DNA of 59,913 nucleotides, from contig JALHQB010000023.1 in NCBI GenBank assembly GCA_022842185.1, positions 1 to 59,913 of the forward strand, given 5' to 3'. The DNA comes from Acetobacteraceae bacterium. GTDB lineage: Bacteria; Pseudomonadota; Alphaproteobacteria; Acetobacterales; Acetobacteraceae. A program made the position numbers and the translations under genes. The notes beneath the pieces were generated by a model, which had not been told where the DNA came from, searched no databases, and saw nothing but the letters and a program-made list of their open reading frames with translations. Shown in pieces: positions 50,446 through 59,820 of the stretch (within the stretch, counting starts at the first letter, position 1; each line of letters begins with the position of its first letter).

Positions 50446-52125
50446 ATGTCCTTTGACACTCTGCCCGCGCCGCTGCGCGACGCACTCACCGCCCGCGGCT
50501 ATGCCGAACCCACCGCCGTGCAATCCGCCGTGCTGACGCCCGAAGCGGCGGGGCGGGACCTGCTCGTCTCCGCCCAGACCGGGTCGGGCAAGACGGTCGC
50601 TTATGGCCTGGCGCTGGCCGCCGAGCTGATCGGCGATGCACCGCGCCTGCCGCAGGCTGGCGCGCCGCTGGCGCTGGTGGTGGCGCCGACGCGCGAGCTC
50701 GCCCTGCAGGTCAAGGCTGAACTCGCCTGGCTCTACGCGCCAGCCGGCGGGCGCATCGTCTCCTGCGTCGGCGGCATGGACCCGGTTGCCGAACGGCGCC
50801 TGCTGTCGCAGGGCGCGCATATCGTGGTCGGCACGCCCGGCCGCCTGCGGGACCATCTGGAACGCGGCAACCTCGCCCCCGCCGCGCTGCGCGCCGTGGT
50901 GCTGGACGAGGCCGACGAGATGCTCGACCTCGGCTTCAAGGAGGAGCTGGAGGCGATCCTGGACGAGACGCCGGCCGAACGGCGCACCTTGCTGTTCTCG
51001 GCGACCGTGCCGCGCGGCATCGCGGCGCTGGCCCGTGGCTACCAGCGCGACGCCCTGCGCATCGAGGCGACCAGCCAGGCCGAACCCCATGGCGACATCG
51101 AATACCGCGCCGCCCTGGTCGCCCCGCATGAGATCGAACGCGCCGTGGTGAACGTGCTGCGGCTGGAGGATGCGCGCATCGCGATGGTGTTCTGCGCGAC
51201 GCGCGCCACCGTCGCCAGGCTGCATGGCAACCTGTCCGAACGCGGCTTTTCCACCGTCGCCCTGTCCGGTGAATTGTCGCAGGCGGAGCGCAACCGTGCC
51301 CTGCAGAACCTGCGCGACGGCCGTGCGCGGGTCTGCGTGGCAACGGATGTCGCCGCGCGCGGCATCGACCTGCCAGACCTCGGCCTGGTGATCCACGCCG
51401 AATTGCCGCGAGACCCGGACACGCTGCTGCATCGTTCGGGCCGAACCGGCCGCGCCGGGCGCAAGGGCGTATCGGTGCTGCTGGTGCCGCACACGCGCCG
51501 CAGCCTGGGGCAGCGTCTGATCGCCGCCGCCCGCGTCAAGGCGACCTGGGCAGCCGCGCCATCGGTCGAACAGGTGCGCGCACGCGACGATGACCGCCTT
51601 GGCGAACAGGTCGCCGCGCTGGCGGCCGAGGATGCGTCCGAGCATGACCTCGCCCTGGCCCGCCGCCTGCTGGCCGATGGCACGCTCGGCGCGCGCGGAC
51701 CGGAGGCCCTGGCCGCCGCCCTGCTGCGCGTGCTGCGCGCGCCGCTGCCCGCACCCGAGGAATTGTCGGAGATCAACGATCGCCCCTCCCCTCGTGCCCC
51801 GCGTGAGGCCTCCGAACACCGCCCCGAGGGCGGCGGTGGCGGGCAGGAAGGCATCTGGTTCCGCATGGATGTCGGGCGCGACGGCAGGGCCGATCCGAAG
51901 TGGCTGCTGCCCTTCCTGTGCCGGCGCGGTCACGTCACGCGGCAGGAGATCGGCCGCATCCGCATCATGCCACGTGAGACGCAGTTCGAGGTCGCACCCT
52001 ATGCCGCCGCGCGTTTCGCCGCCGCGGCGCGCAAGGCCGATGGTGACGACGCGCATATCCACATCGTGCCGATGCAGCCTGTGAAGGTGCCGGCGCGCCG
52101 GTCATCGCGCCCCCCGGCGCGGTGA
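50446..52125 (+). CDS. DEAD-box RNA helicase, DbpA-like
   Basis: The 559-residue protein has all helicase motifs: Q motif near Pro22-Gln26, motif I AQTGSGKT (43-50), PTREL (81-85), DEAD (154-157), SAT (185-187), VATDVAARGIDLPDLGL and HRSGRTGRAGRKG. After an Ala/Glu-rich linker the last 100 residues (GIWFRMDVGRDGRADPKWLL, GRIRIMPRETQFEV) form a DbpA-type RNA-binding domain, which targets such helicases to 23S rRNA. A structured repeat with a hairpin follows. Confidence 0.92.
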   Translation: MSFDTLPAPLRDALTARGYAEPTAVQSAVLTPEAAGRDLLVSAQTGSGKTVAYGLALAAELIGDAPRLPQAGAPLALVVAPTRELALQVKAELAWLYAPAGGRIVSCVGGMDPVAERRLLSQGAHIVVGTPGRLRDHLERGNLAPAALRAVVLDEADEMLDLGFKEELEAILDETPAERRTLLFSATVPRGIAALARGYQRDALRIEATSQAEPHGDIEYRAALVAPHEIERAVVNVLRLEDARIAMVFCATRATVARLHGNLSERGFSTVALSGELSQAERNRALQNLRDGRARVCVATDVAARGIDLPDLGLVIHAELPRDPDTLLHRSGRTGRAGRKGVSVLLVPHTRRSLGQRLIAAARVKATWAAAPSVEQVRARDDDRLGEQVAALAAEDASEHDLALARRLLADGTLGARGPEALAAALLRVLRAPLPAPEELSEINDRPSPRAPREASEHRPEGGGGGQEGIWFRMDVGRDGRADPKWLLPFLCRRGHVTRQEIGRIRIMPRETQFEVAPYAAARFAAAARKADGDDAHIHIVPMQPVKVPARRSSRPPAR

Positions 52126-52129
52126 GTTT

Positions 52130-52261
52130 TTGATCGCCTCAAGCGCCGGCGCACGCATCCGCGTGCTTCGCTTGCGCGCCATGCACTGGCGTGCGGGCGA
52201 TCGCGGGTGGTCTGGGCGCGGTCGCGCCGTGCGCTCCCGGCCCGATGCGGCGCATCGGGCC
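52130..52261 (+). repeat. Structured intergenic repeat, copy 2, with terminal hairpin
   Basis: Starting TTTTTGATCGCCTCAAGCGC after the helicase stop, this copy shares block order with 15493-15629. It contains nested stems (CAAGCG/CGCTTG outer, GCACGC/GCGTGC inner) and ends with the perfect 10-bp hairpin GGCCCGATGC/GCATCGGGCC (52239-52261), identical in stem to the one at 5645-5667. It separates the helicase from a convergent MBL gene. Confidence 0.7.
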
Positions 52262-52314
52262 GATGCGATTTGCGGCCGACGTGAACCCGCGCGTCACCGA
52301 GGCAGCGCGATGAT

Positions 52315-53193
52315 CTATCGCGGTTCCCAGTACTCGCCATCGCGCGCCGCGGTGCCTTCGGTGCCGAGTTTCACCAGATGCGCCAGCAGGCTCCGCGCCG
52401 CGGCCGGCACCAGGCGAGGATCGAGCTCCGGCCCATAGACGGGCGCGACCAGTTCCATCGCCGTCGCACGGCGCGCCGTGCTCAAGGACCGCTGGACCAT
52501 CGCCTCCCGATCCCGGCGGTGCGCCGCAAGCGCGGCGACGAACGGTGCGGGTTCTGGCAGTGGCGGGCCATGCCCCGGCAGATAGAGGCTGTCGCTCCGT
52601 TCGGCCAGCCGCGCCAGCGACTGCATATAGGCCGCCATGTCGCCATCCGGCGGGCTGACGACGGTGGTGGACCAGGCCATGACGTGATCCGCGCTGAACA
52701 GGGTGCCTGTCCCTTCCAGCGCGAAGCACAAATGGTTGGCGCAATGGCCCGGCGTGTGGATCGCCTCCAGCCGCCAGCCCTCGCCTTCGACCGTCGCGCC
52801 ATCCGCCAACAGGATATCGGGGCGGAAGCTGTGGTCGCCGCCCTCCCCGCCCTGGTCCGGTGGGGTCATGTGCGGACCGAAGCCGTGGGACGGCGCACCT
52901 GTCACACCGCGCAAGGCCGCCACCCCCGGGGAATGATCCCGATGGGTGTGTGAAACCAGGATATGCGTGATCCTTTCGCCTTGCGTCGCATGCAATATGG
53001 CGGCGAGGTGGGCGGCATCGTCCGGGCCAGGGTCAAGTATTGCAACCGACCCGCCGCCGCCGATGATCCAGGTATTCGTGCCGCGATAGGTGAAGGGACC
53101 TGGATTGCCACAGACCACGCGACGGACGAATGGTGTGACCTGTTCCACCTGTCCTGGCCGCAGGCCGTCCTCTTTCAGGAACGGTATGTTCAA
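52315..53193 (-). CDS. MBL-fold metallo-hydrolase, LACTB2-like
   Basis: A TTG at 53193, preceded by GGAGGAAGAA and overlapping the DMT gene stop (TTGA), gives 292 residues. The metal motif SHTHRDHSPG (81-90) is followed by IHTPGHCANHLCF, SADHVMAWSTTVV and YLPGHGPPLP, the usual ligands. NPGPFTYRGTNTWIIG is typical of LACTB2-like hydrolases, and a winged-helix C-terminal segment follows. The substrate is unknown. It is translationally coupled to two DMT transporters. Confidence 0.85.
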   Translation of the reverse strand: MNIPFLKEDGLRPGQVEQVTPFVRRVVCGNPGPFTYRGTNTWIIGGGGSVAILDPGPDDAAHLAAILHATQGERITHILVSHTHRDHSPGVAALRGVTGAPSHGFGPHMTPPDQGGEGGDHSFRPDILLADGATVEGEGWRLEAIHTPGHCANHLCFALEGTGTLFSADHVMAWSTTVVSPPDGDMAAYMQSLARLAERSDSLYLPGHGPPLPEPAPFVAALAAHRRDREAMVQRSLSTARRATAMELVAPVYGPELDPRLVPAAARSLLAHLVKLGTEGTAARDGEYWEPR

Positions 53194-54098
53194 TTCTTCC
53201 TCCGCGCCGCCGCGCGTTGCAACTCCCGGTGCAGAATATACAGCCCCGAGGATACGATTAGTGCGGCGCCGGCGAGAGTACTCCAAGTCGGTGAATCACC
53301 AAACACAATCCAACCCAATGCCACGGACCACAGGATCGAGGTGTAGGAATAGGGCCCGAGCGCCGAGACCTGCGCCGATGCATAGGCTTCGGTCAGCAGC
53401 ACCTGCGCCACGCCGCCGACCAGCCCGATCAGCACAAGCAGGACGAATTCCGCGAAGGTCGGCGTGGTCCAGAAGAACGGCAGCGCGACCAGCGTGAAGG
53501 CCGTCATCAGCAGCGACTGCCACAGCACGATGGTCGCCGAGGATTCCGTCGCCGACAGGGACCGCACCAGCAGGGTCGTGATGGCTGACCAGACGCCCTG
53601 GATCACCGCCGCCGCCATGCCGATGGCGGCGATGCCCCCGGGCAGGGCGCCGCCCTGGAAGGCACCGTCGCCCAGGGCGATGACCAATATCCCTGCGAAG
53701 CCGATCAGCACCGCCGACCAGCGATGGATCCCGACCTTCTCGCCCAGGAACGGGATCGACAGGATCGTGACGAACAGCGGCGTCGTGTAGGACAGCGCGG
53801 TCTGGTCGGCCAGCGACAGCACCGTCAGCGCGAAGAAGGAACAGCCCTGCGCCATGGTGCCGGTGAAGGCCCTCACGACATGCGCGTTCAGCCGCTTGGT
53901 GCGCAGCATGGACCAGTCATGGCGGCGCGCCGCGATCGCCAGCATGACCGGCAGGGCGAAGGCCGATCGGAAGAACATGATCTCGATGAAATGGATGTTG
54001 TCGGACACCCCCTTGATGACCGCCGACATCGCCGTGAACAGCGCCGTGGCGCCAAGCATCATCAGCGCACCGCGGCGGATGTCGTGACGCAGCGGCAT
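53190..54098 (-). CDS. DMT-family (EamA) transporter 1
   Basis: The 302-residue protein has ten predicted membrane helices as two EamA repeats: LGATALFTAMSAVIKGVSD with AFTGTMAQGCSFFAL, and the second half with LTEAYASAQVSALGPYSYT, the EamA signature. It overlaps the second DMT gene upstream by one base and the MBL gene downstream by four. Metabolite export is typical; cargo unknown. Confidence 0.87.
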   Translation of the reverse strand: MPLRHDIRRGALMMLGATALFTAMSAVIKGVSDNIHFIEIMFFRSAFALPVMLAIAARRHDWSMLRTKRLNAHVVRAFTGTMAQGCSFFALTVLSLADQTALSYTTPLFVTILSIPFLGEKVGIHRWSAVLIGFAGILVIALGDGAFQGGALPGGIAAIGMAAAVIQGVWSAITTLLVRSLSATESSATIVLWQSLLMTAFTLVALPFFWTTPTFAEFVLLVLIGLVGGVAQVLLTEAYASAQVSALGPYSYTSILWSVALGWIVFGDSPTWSTLAGAALIVSSGLYILHRELQRAAARRKN

Positions 54099-55027
54099 CA
54101 GGCGCCGCCGACGCGCCGTTCCGCCGCCCGCCGCACCCTTTCGCGATGCAGATTGAACAGCCCTGCCGCGATGACGACGACCGCGCCGCCGATCGTCGTC
54201 CAGGCCGGCACCTCCGACCAGATCATGAAGCCGAGCACGCCGCCCAGCAGCAGCGGCGCATATTCATAGGGTGCGAGGGCCGATACCGGCGCCAGGGCGA
54301 AGGCGCGGGCAAACAGGATATGGGCCGCCGCATTGGCCACGCCGAAGAACAGCAAGGCGACCAGTACCCCTTCACCTGGCCATTCCGTCGGCGCCGGGAA
54401 GGCCGGCAGCAGAAGCAGCCCCGATGGGATATGCGCGACCATCAGCCAGAAGGCGATCGACTGCGGGGTGTCAGTGGCGGACAGCACGCGCGTCCAGATG
54501 CGCGTCACCGCCATGACGACCACGGCGACCAGCAGGAATGGCGTTTCGAACCGCCACAGGTCGCCATTCGGCTGCAGCATGTACAACGCGCCGGCGAAGC
54601 CGAGCAGCGTTGAGGTCCAGCGTCGCCAGCCGACCTTTTCATACAGCATGGGGATAGCGAGGATGGTCATCAGCAACGGCGCGACCGCCGCGATGGCATA
54701 GGAATCGACCAGGGCCATCCCATGCACCCATGACCAGTACCAGGTCGCCGATACCGCGCAGTGCAACAGGCCTCGCGCCGTCAGCAGCCGGCCATTGACC
54801 GGCCTGAGGCCCCGCCCGCGTGCCAGCACGAAGACGGCGATGGAACCGATCACGCCGCGGACGATCATGGAAACCGCGATGCCGACCTGCGGCAATGCCC
54901 ACTTCACAGCGGCGTCGGCCCCGGTGATGATGACATAGGCAAACAGGATGAGGACGATCCCGCGGACCGATTCAGCGCCCGTGGGAATCGTCAGGCGGTT
55001 GCCGCGTCGCGATCCGTCGTTGGGCAT
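54098..55027 (-). CDS. DMT-family (EamA) transporter 2
   Basis: ATG at 55027 gives 309 residues with ten predicted helices: GIVLILFAYVIITGADAAVK at the start and LFARAFALAPVSALAPYEYA as the EamA signature of the second half. It is a paralogue of the next gene (TGATG overlap), and the two may act as a pair. The longer opening upstream has no membrane or signal character. Confidence 0.86.
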   Translation of the reverse strand: MPNDGSRRGNRLTIPTGAESVRGIVLILFAYVIITGADAAVKWALPQVGIAVSMIVRGVIGSIAVFVLARGRGLRPVNGRLLTARGLLHCAVSATWYWSWVHGMALVDSYAIAAVAPLLMTILAIPMLYEKVGWRRWTSTLLGFAGALYMLQPNGDLWRFETPFLLVAVVVMAVTRIWTRVLSATDTPQSIAFWLMVAHIPSGLLLLPAFPAPTEWPGEGVLVALLFFGVANAAAHILFARAFALAPVSALAPYEYAPLLLGGVLGFMIWSEVPAWTTIGGAVVVIAAGLFNLHRERVRRAAERRVGGA

Positions 55028-55047
55028 CGGTCCGTATCGTGTCCCCG

Positions 55048-55272
55048 TCAGTCCTGCCGCAGGAAAAGGCGATGCCCCTGGATTTCGCCCGTGGCGCGAT
55101 AGCGCAAAATGATGTCCACGCAAAGAGAATGTCGCAGGAAGTATTCCAATGGATCGAAATGATCCCGGCAGGACTTGATATTGAATTGCCGTTTGACAAC
55201 CAGGGCCCGCGGCGGGGCCACGGCGAAATTGTCGGCGGGCCGATCGTGGAGCTTGGCTGGGATGTGCTCCAT
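55048..55272 (-). CDS. Possible small hypothetical protein (74 residues)
   Basis: ATG at 55272 opens 74 codons ending 20 bases before the DMT transporter start, on the same strand. The C-terminal two thirds (HFDPLEYFLRHSLCVDIILR) have a balanced, protein-like composition and lower GC than neighbours. No ribosome site is obvious and no family is recognised. It may instead be leader sequence. Confidence 0.3.
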   Translation of the reverse strand: MEHIPAKLHDRPADNFAVAPPRALVVKRQFNIKSCRDHFDPLEYFLRHSLCVDIILRYRATGEIQGHRLFLRQD

Positions 55273-55648
55273 CGCCCCGGGAGTCGGACGGGGCGTCGCC
55301 CCCCAGGCCGAAGCGGCGGAACGTACGCGACGTGCCGGTGCAGAGCGACCGGGACGGGGCCAAGGAAGGACGCCTGACCTCACGAAGCAGCGCCGCCACG
55401 TACGGCGTAGAAGGTCGATCGAGAAACCGCGACCACCGGCCGGGGGTGCTCTCGTCTCCCAGCACGCTCGCACGAGATGCCACAGGTTCGGATGGCGGCG
55501 GCCCCGCTTGACTCGGGTGGGTGACGGAAGGGGGTCATCGATGCGGCACATCCTTCCGATGCACGCGGCGCGATGCAACCGGAATGCGCCGCCATCCTGC
55601 GCATTCCTGCCATGTTCCGGCCTTGCTGCGATGCGAAGGATCACCCCC
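55273..55648. other. Intergenic region between divergent units
   Basis: About 375 GC-rich bases between the leftward DMT unit and the rightward methyltransferase. No gene, strong hairpin or recognisable promoter could be supported. Confidence 0.4.
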
Positions 55649-56377
55649 GTGGAACCCGCTGAATACGATTTGATGGACGCCGCCGAGGCGCGGATGTGGT
55701 GGTACCGCGCCCTGCATGCGCGCGTGATCGATGCGCTGCGCCGGCGCCCTGGCCCGAACGGCACGGTGTTGGACGCCGGCTGCGGCACCGGCGGGCTCCT
55801 CGCGCGCATGGCGGCGCTGGGCCGGCCGCTGGCGGGGCTGGATTTCAACCCGACCGCGGCGGCGCGTGCGGGCGCGAAGTCCGGCGCGCTGGCCAGTGCC
55901 GGCGATGCCAACCGGCTGCCCTTCGCGGATGGCGCTTTCGCCGCGCTGACATCCTGCGACGTGCTGTCCCACCGGGCGATCGACCCGCCCGTCGCGCTGG
56001 CCGAATTCCACCGCGTCCTGGCCCCGGGCGGCACGGTCGTGCTGAACCTGCCGGCCTATGATTGGCTCCGATCCGCCCATGACGTGCGCGTGCACAACGA
56101 CCGCCGCTTCACCGCCGGACAGGGCCGCGCCTTGCTGGCCCAGGGCGGCTTTAGCGCGATTGACGCGCGCTACTGGAACGCCCTGCTGCTGCCGTTGATG
56201 ATCGTCCAGCGCAAGGTCCTGCGGTCGGATGAAGCGGCGAAGAGCGATGTCGCCCCCTTCCCGCCCTGGCTCGATGCGGCGCTGCATGGCACCACCGCCA
56301 TCGAACATGGCCTGGCCCGGTTGGGCCTGCGCTATCCTGCCGGCGGGTCCATTCTATTGGTCGCGACGCGACCCTGA
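55649..56377 (+). CDS. Class I SAM-dependent methyltransferase
   Basis: GTG at 55649, eight bases after AAGGA, gives 242 residues; ATG 55631 is the alternative. LDAGCGTGGLLARMA is motif I, GLDFNPTAAARAG motif II, and ALTSCDVLSHRAI with FHRVLAPGGTVVLNLPAYDW motifs IV-VI. It starts a run of four overlapping genes with a GT2, an SMR-like protein and a DUF3574 lipoprotein, so its target may be a lipid-linked or surface sugar. Confidence 0.83.
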   Translation: MEPAEYDLMDAAEARMWWYRALHARVIDALRRRPGPNGTVLDAGCGTGGLLARMAALGRPLAGLDFNPTAAARAGAKSGALASAGDANRLPFADGAFAALTSCDVLSHRAIDPPVALAEFHRVLAPGGTVVLNLPAYDWLRSAHDVRVHNDRRFTAGQGRALLAQGGFSAIDARYWNALLLPLMIVQRKVLRSDEAAKSDVAPFPPWLDAALHGTTAIEHGLARLGLRYPAGGSILLVATRP

Positions 56378-57360
56378 TGCCGGAGAACAGCTTGATGTCC
56401 ACCATCGCGACCGGGATTGCGCATCCGGTCGGCCTTTCCATCGTCGTGCCCGTCTATCGCGGCGCGGCCACCGTCGGCACGCTGGTTGCCGAATTGTCGA
56501 AGCTGCGGCCGGAGGGCGGGCTCGAGATCGTTCTGGTCAATGACGGCAGCCCGGACAATTCCGGCGATGTCTGCCGGGCCTTGGCCGCGACCGCCACGGT
56601 GCCGCTGACCTTCATCGAACATTCGCGCAACTTCGGCGAGCACAACGCGGTCATGACCGGCCTGCGCCATGCCCGCGGCGCCTATGTCATCACCATGGAC
56701 GACGACCTCCAGAACCCGCCCGAGGAGGTGCTGAAGCTGTACGACCACGCCCGGCTCGGCGGCTTCGATGTCGTCTATACCCGCTATGCGCTGAAGGAAC
56801 ATGACGGCTGGCGCAACATCGGGTCCCGCTTCGCCAATTGGGTCGCGGACCAGCTGATGGACAAGCCGGCGGGGCTGTACCTGTCCTCCTTCCGCTGCAT
56901 GTCGGCGCTCGCGGTCGCCGAGGTCGTGAAGTATCGCGGTCCCTACCCGTATGTGGACGGGCTGCTGATGCAGATGACCACGCGGCTCGACAGCATCGAG
57001 GTGAAGCACTTCGCCCGCGCCGAGGGCCGGTCCAACTACACGATGCGCCGGCTGGTGCGGCTGTGGCTGAACCTCGCGACCAATTTCTCGGTGCTGCCGC
57101 TGCGCCTGGCGATCTTCGCCGGGGTCGGGATGGGTTGCCTCGGCCTCGTCGCGGCCGCCTGGGTGATCATCGAGGCGATGTTCGGCGAAACCCCCTCCGG
57201 CTGGGCCTCACTGATGACGGTAACGCTGCTGATCGCTGGCGTGCAGTTCCTCATCCTGGGCGTGATGGGCGAGTATGTCGGGCGCGCCTTCATGTCCGCC
57301 AATGGCAAGCCACAGGGCGTGATCCGCGAGATCATCCCGGCACGGGATGACGCGGCATGA
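56377..57360 (+). CDS. Family 2 glycosyltransferase, DPM1/GtrB-like with two C-terminal membrane helices
   Basis: The 327-residue protein has the GT-A domain (LSIVVPVYRGAATVGTLVAE, the DxD in VITMDDDLQNPPEEVLKLYD) and two C-terminal helices (AIFAGVGMGCLGLVAAAWVI, VTLLIAGVQFLILGVMGEYV). This is the layout of enzymes that load sugars onto polyprenyl phosphate. It overlaps the methyltransferase by one base and the SMR-like gene by four. ATG 56395 is an alternative start. Confidence 0.88.
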   Translation: MPENSLMSTIATGIAHPVGLSIVVPVYRGAATVGTLVAELSKLRPEGGLEIVLVNDGSPDNSGDVCRALAATATVPLTFIEHSRNFGEHNAVMTGLRHARGAYVITMDDDLQNPPEEVLKLYDHARLGGFDVVYTRYALKEHDGWRNIGSRFANWVADQLMDKPAGLYLSSFRCMSALAVAEVVKYRGPYPYVDGLLMQMTTRLDSIEVKHFARAEGRSNYTMRRLVRLWLNLATNFSVLPLRLAIFAGVGMGCLGLVAAAWVIIEAMFGETPSGWASLMTVTLLIAGVQFLILGVMGEYVGRAFMSANGKPQGVIREIIPARDDAA

Positions 57361-57707
57361 CGATGTATTGGCTGGCACTGGGCGCGGCGATCGTCACATC
57401 GCTCGTCGGCCAGGTGCTGCTGAAATCCGGCGCATCCGGATCCGTCGCGGCGGAGGGCAGCTTCTTCGAACAGCTGTTCCGCATCCCGACCATGGTGGGG
57501 CTGGTGTTCTATGGCGGGGCAGCGCTTCTCTACATCATTGCCCTGCGCAAGATCCCGATGAGTGTCGCGCTGCCCTGCACGGCGGCATCCTACATCGTCA
57601 TCGCGGTGATCGGCTGGGCGGTGTTCGGCGAATCGCTCGGCGCGCAGAAGATCGGCGCGATCGCCCTGATCGCGGCGGGCGTCGCGCTGCTCGCGACAAC
57701 GGCGTGA
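57357..57707 (+). CDS. SMR/EamA-like small membrane protein (ArnE/F-type flippase candidate)
   Basis: The 116-residue protein has four predicted helices and an SMR-like pattern (LGAAIVTSLVGQVLLKSGAS, AASYIVIAVIGWAVFGESLG). Next to a GtrB-like glycosyltransferase, such small proteins often flip lipid-linked sugars (ArnE/ArnF type). Multidrug export is the other reading. It overlaps both neighbours by four bases. Confidence 0.78.
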   Translation: MTMYWLALGAAIVTSLVGQVLLKSGASGSVAAEGSFFEQLFRIPTMVGLVFYGGAALLYIIALRKIPMSVALPCTAASYIVIAVIGWAVFGESLGAQKIGAIALIAAGVALLATTA

Positions 57708-58123
57708 CGCAAGGACGCACGGCGCTGGCATTGGCGCTGCCGGGCCTGCTGCTCGCCTGCGCCGCACCCATTCCACCCGCCTGCCCGACCGGCATGGTCC
57801 AGGCCACGATCGCCGAGGCCTATTTCGGCCGCAACGCGCCCGGCCGCGATCCGGTGACCGAGGCCGAATGGCGCGGCTTCCTCGCCGATACCGTCACCCC
57901 CGCCTTTCCGGATGGGCTGACGGCATTGGACGGCACCGGCCAATGGCGCCGCGCCGACGGGCGCATCATCCAGGAAGCCTCGAAGGTGCTGGTCGTCGTG
58001 CTGCCTGGCGCCGATGCGGCCGCGGCGCGCGCCAGACTGCGCCCGGTCGAGGACGCGTGGAAGGCGCGCTTCGGGCAGGAATCGGTGCTGACGGTGTATC
58101 GCGGGGGTTGCGTGGGGTTCTGA
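57704..58123 (+). CDS. DUF3574 lipoprotein
   Basis: GTG at 57704 overlaps the SMR-like gene end (GTGA) and gives 139 residues. LALALPGLLLAC is a lipobox region, and EAYFGRNAPGRDPVTEAEWR, VTPAFPDGLTALDGTGQWRR and QEASKVLVVVLPG match DUF3574, a family of unknown function. It ends the four-gene unit and is followed by a double-hairpin repeat. Confidence 0.8.
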   Translation: MTQGRTALALALPGLLLACAAPIPPACPTGMVQATIAEAYFGRNAPGRDPVTEAEWRGFLADTVTPAFPDGLTALDGTGQWRRADGRIIQEASKVLVVVLPGADAAAARARLRPVEDAWKARFGQESVLTVYRGGCVGF

Positions 58124-58128
58124 ATTGC

Positions 58129-58200
58129 TTGGAGAAGGGCTTTGCCGCTCTCCAAACCTCACCCCACCAAAGGCCTAAAGGCCTCTGGACACCTCGACTT
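58129..58200 (+). repeat. Double-hairpin repeat, copy B
   Basis: TTGGAGA/TCTCCAA form stem one, and the block CCACCAAAGGCCTAAAGGCC forms stem two, starting six bases after the DUF3574 stop. CTCTGGACACCTCGACTTGG follows, as in copy A (CTCTGACTCCTCGAATTAGG). It is positioned as a transcription terminator. Confidence 0.75.
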
Positions 58201-58261
58201 GGTGCTGTGCGGGCGAGTGCGCCGCCCCGGAGAATAGCGCATCGGGCATTGCCCAGCCCAA

Positions 58262-58324
58262 GTGACGGTTTCCAAAGGCCTTAAGCCTTTGGTGGGGCGG
58301 CTTGGAGGGGCAAAGCCCCTCCAA
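58262..58324 (-). repeat. Double-hairpin repeat, copy C (inverted)
   Basis: This copy faces copy B. CCAAAGGC/GCCTTTGG form a perfect 8-bp stem (58272-58292) and TTGGAGGGGC/GCCCCTCCAA a perfect 10-bp stem (58302-58324). It starts nine bases after the stop of the leftward PEP-carboxylase-like gene and would end that transcript; on the plus strand CTTTT follows, so it can also stop rightward readthrough. Confidence 0.78.
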
Positions 58325-58332
58325 CTTTTCCC

Positions 58333-59820
58333 TCACCCAAACGCGCCCACCTCATGGCTGATCACCGCCGAACATTCACGCACCAGCCCGAAGATCATCG
58401 CCATCGGCGCGAAGATCGCCGCATGTTCCGCCGCATAGGATGCCCCGTCGCGCGGCCCCGCCGGTTCGCCGAAATCCAGCCCGCTCGACGGGTCGGGCGC
58501 GGCGGGGAAGATCTCGCTCAGCAGGTCGAGCACCGGCGGCACGTCCAGTTGCAACAGCCTCGCCACCAAGCTGTCGCGCGTCGCGCCATGGCGCGGGCTG
58601 AATTCCGGCAGCGAGACCGCCAGCAGCCACAGCCGCTGCGCCAGGCACAGCCGTACAGCGTGGGTCAGCACCAGCCTGTCCTGCATCACCGGCAGCTCGG
58701 GCCAGGCGGCGCGCAGCGCCTGGTGGTCGGCCTGCAGCCGGCGGAACATCCGGCGCGTCGCCGATGACAGGCCCAGCCGCTCCAGCGCATTCGCCACGGC
58801 GGTCAGCGCCTGACGGCGGCCTGGCCGCTTCGTGAAGCCGGCCCGGTCCAGCCAGGGCGACGGGTCCAGCATATCCACCGCCGCGCGCAGCACCCCGAGG
58901 TCCGAATGTGCCGCCGCCCGCTTGGCCATCGCCAGCGCGCGCGCGAAGCGCGGCGACCGCGCCGCGAGGTCCGCGAAGGCCTCCGGATGCGCTTCCACCG
59001 CCGCGCCCAGCCCATGCAGGGTATTCGCCAGGAACCCCAGCTGATGCAGGATGGCGTTGTTCGGAATGGCGCGCAGCTGCGACGGATGGCTGATCCGCAC
59101 CGGGCCGCCGCCGCCATCCGCCTGCCGCGCCGCCGGGCGCGACCCGGTGCGGTCCAGAAGGCCGGGGCCGAAGGCGCCCAGCAGCGCGGCATAGCCGGGG
59201 TCCTCCACCAGCGCCGCCATTTCCCGCCGGATGGTGGCGAAGAAATCGGTTCCCCAATCGGCCTCGGCATAGATCGGGTCGTCGGCTTCGGCCGGCGCGG
59301 CGAAGGCGTGTTCGGCGATGCGCGCAACCGTCGCCAGTGCCAGCTTCTCGGTGCCGAACAGCAGGTAGCCGTCGCCGCCCTGGAAGGCAGCTTCCTCGCG
59401 CAGCGGCAGGTTCGCCGCGGCCAGCGCCGCGCGCGCGGCAGGCGGGGACAGATACGCGAAGCGGTCGGACAGGCTGTCGGGATGCCCGCCGCGCCCGATG
59501 CTCTCGCCATGGGTGTCGAACAGCACCAACTCGATGCCTTCCAACCCGTGGCGGCGCATTTGGTCGGCAAGACGAATCTTCAGCCGTTCCGCAAGATAGG
59601 ATGCCGCCAGCTGCCCGACATAGCGCCCCGAATCCGAATAGCCGAACTGCAGGCACAGCCGACCATGCTGGCGCAGGTAGTCGCGGAAATGCGGCGACCG
59701 CAGCGCTTCCTCCAGCACGCGCTCGCCGCGTTCCAACGCATCCGCCGTCTCGAACAGCGGGGAAATCTCGACGCGATCAGCGATGCCGAACCGCTTAGAG
59801 CGTTTTCCCCCAAACTGGAA
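58333..59820 (-). pseudogene. PEP carboxylase-like gene, C-terminal part only
   Basis: The frame is open from a stop at 59821-59823 to 58333. It reads FGIADRVEISPLFET, then LCLQFGYSDSGRYVGQ, SIGRGGHPDS, FGTEKLALATVARIAEHAF and SQLRAIPNNAILHQLGF, which follow the C-terminal half of PEP carboxylase. The N-terminal 400-500 residues are missing. Key sites are changed: GYSDSxKD reads GYSDSGRYV, and the first HGRGG reads THGES. The only starts are TTG 59736 or other weak codons. The break coincides with a repeat-like sequence. It is either a remnant, or a divergent protein interrupted by the repeat. Confidence 0.6.

Noticed and set aside
55039..55377. Rightward 112-codon frame before the methyltransferase
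   Set aside because: No ribosome site; the second half is Arg/Gly/Thr-rich non-coding type sequence and no family fits.
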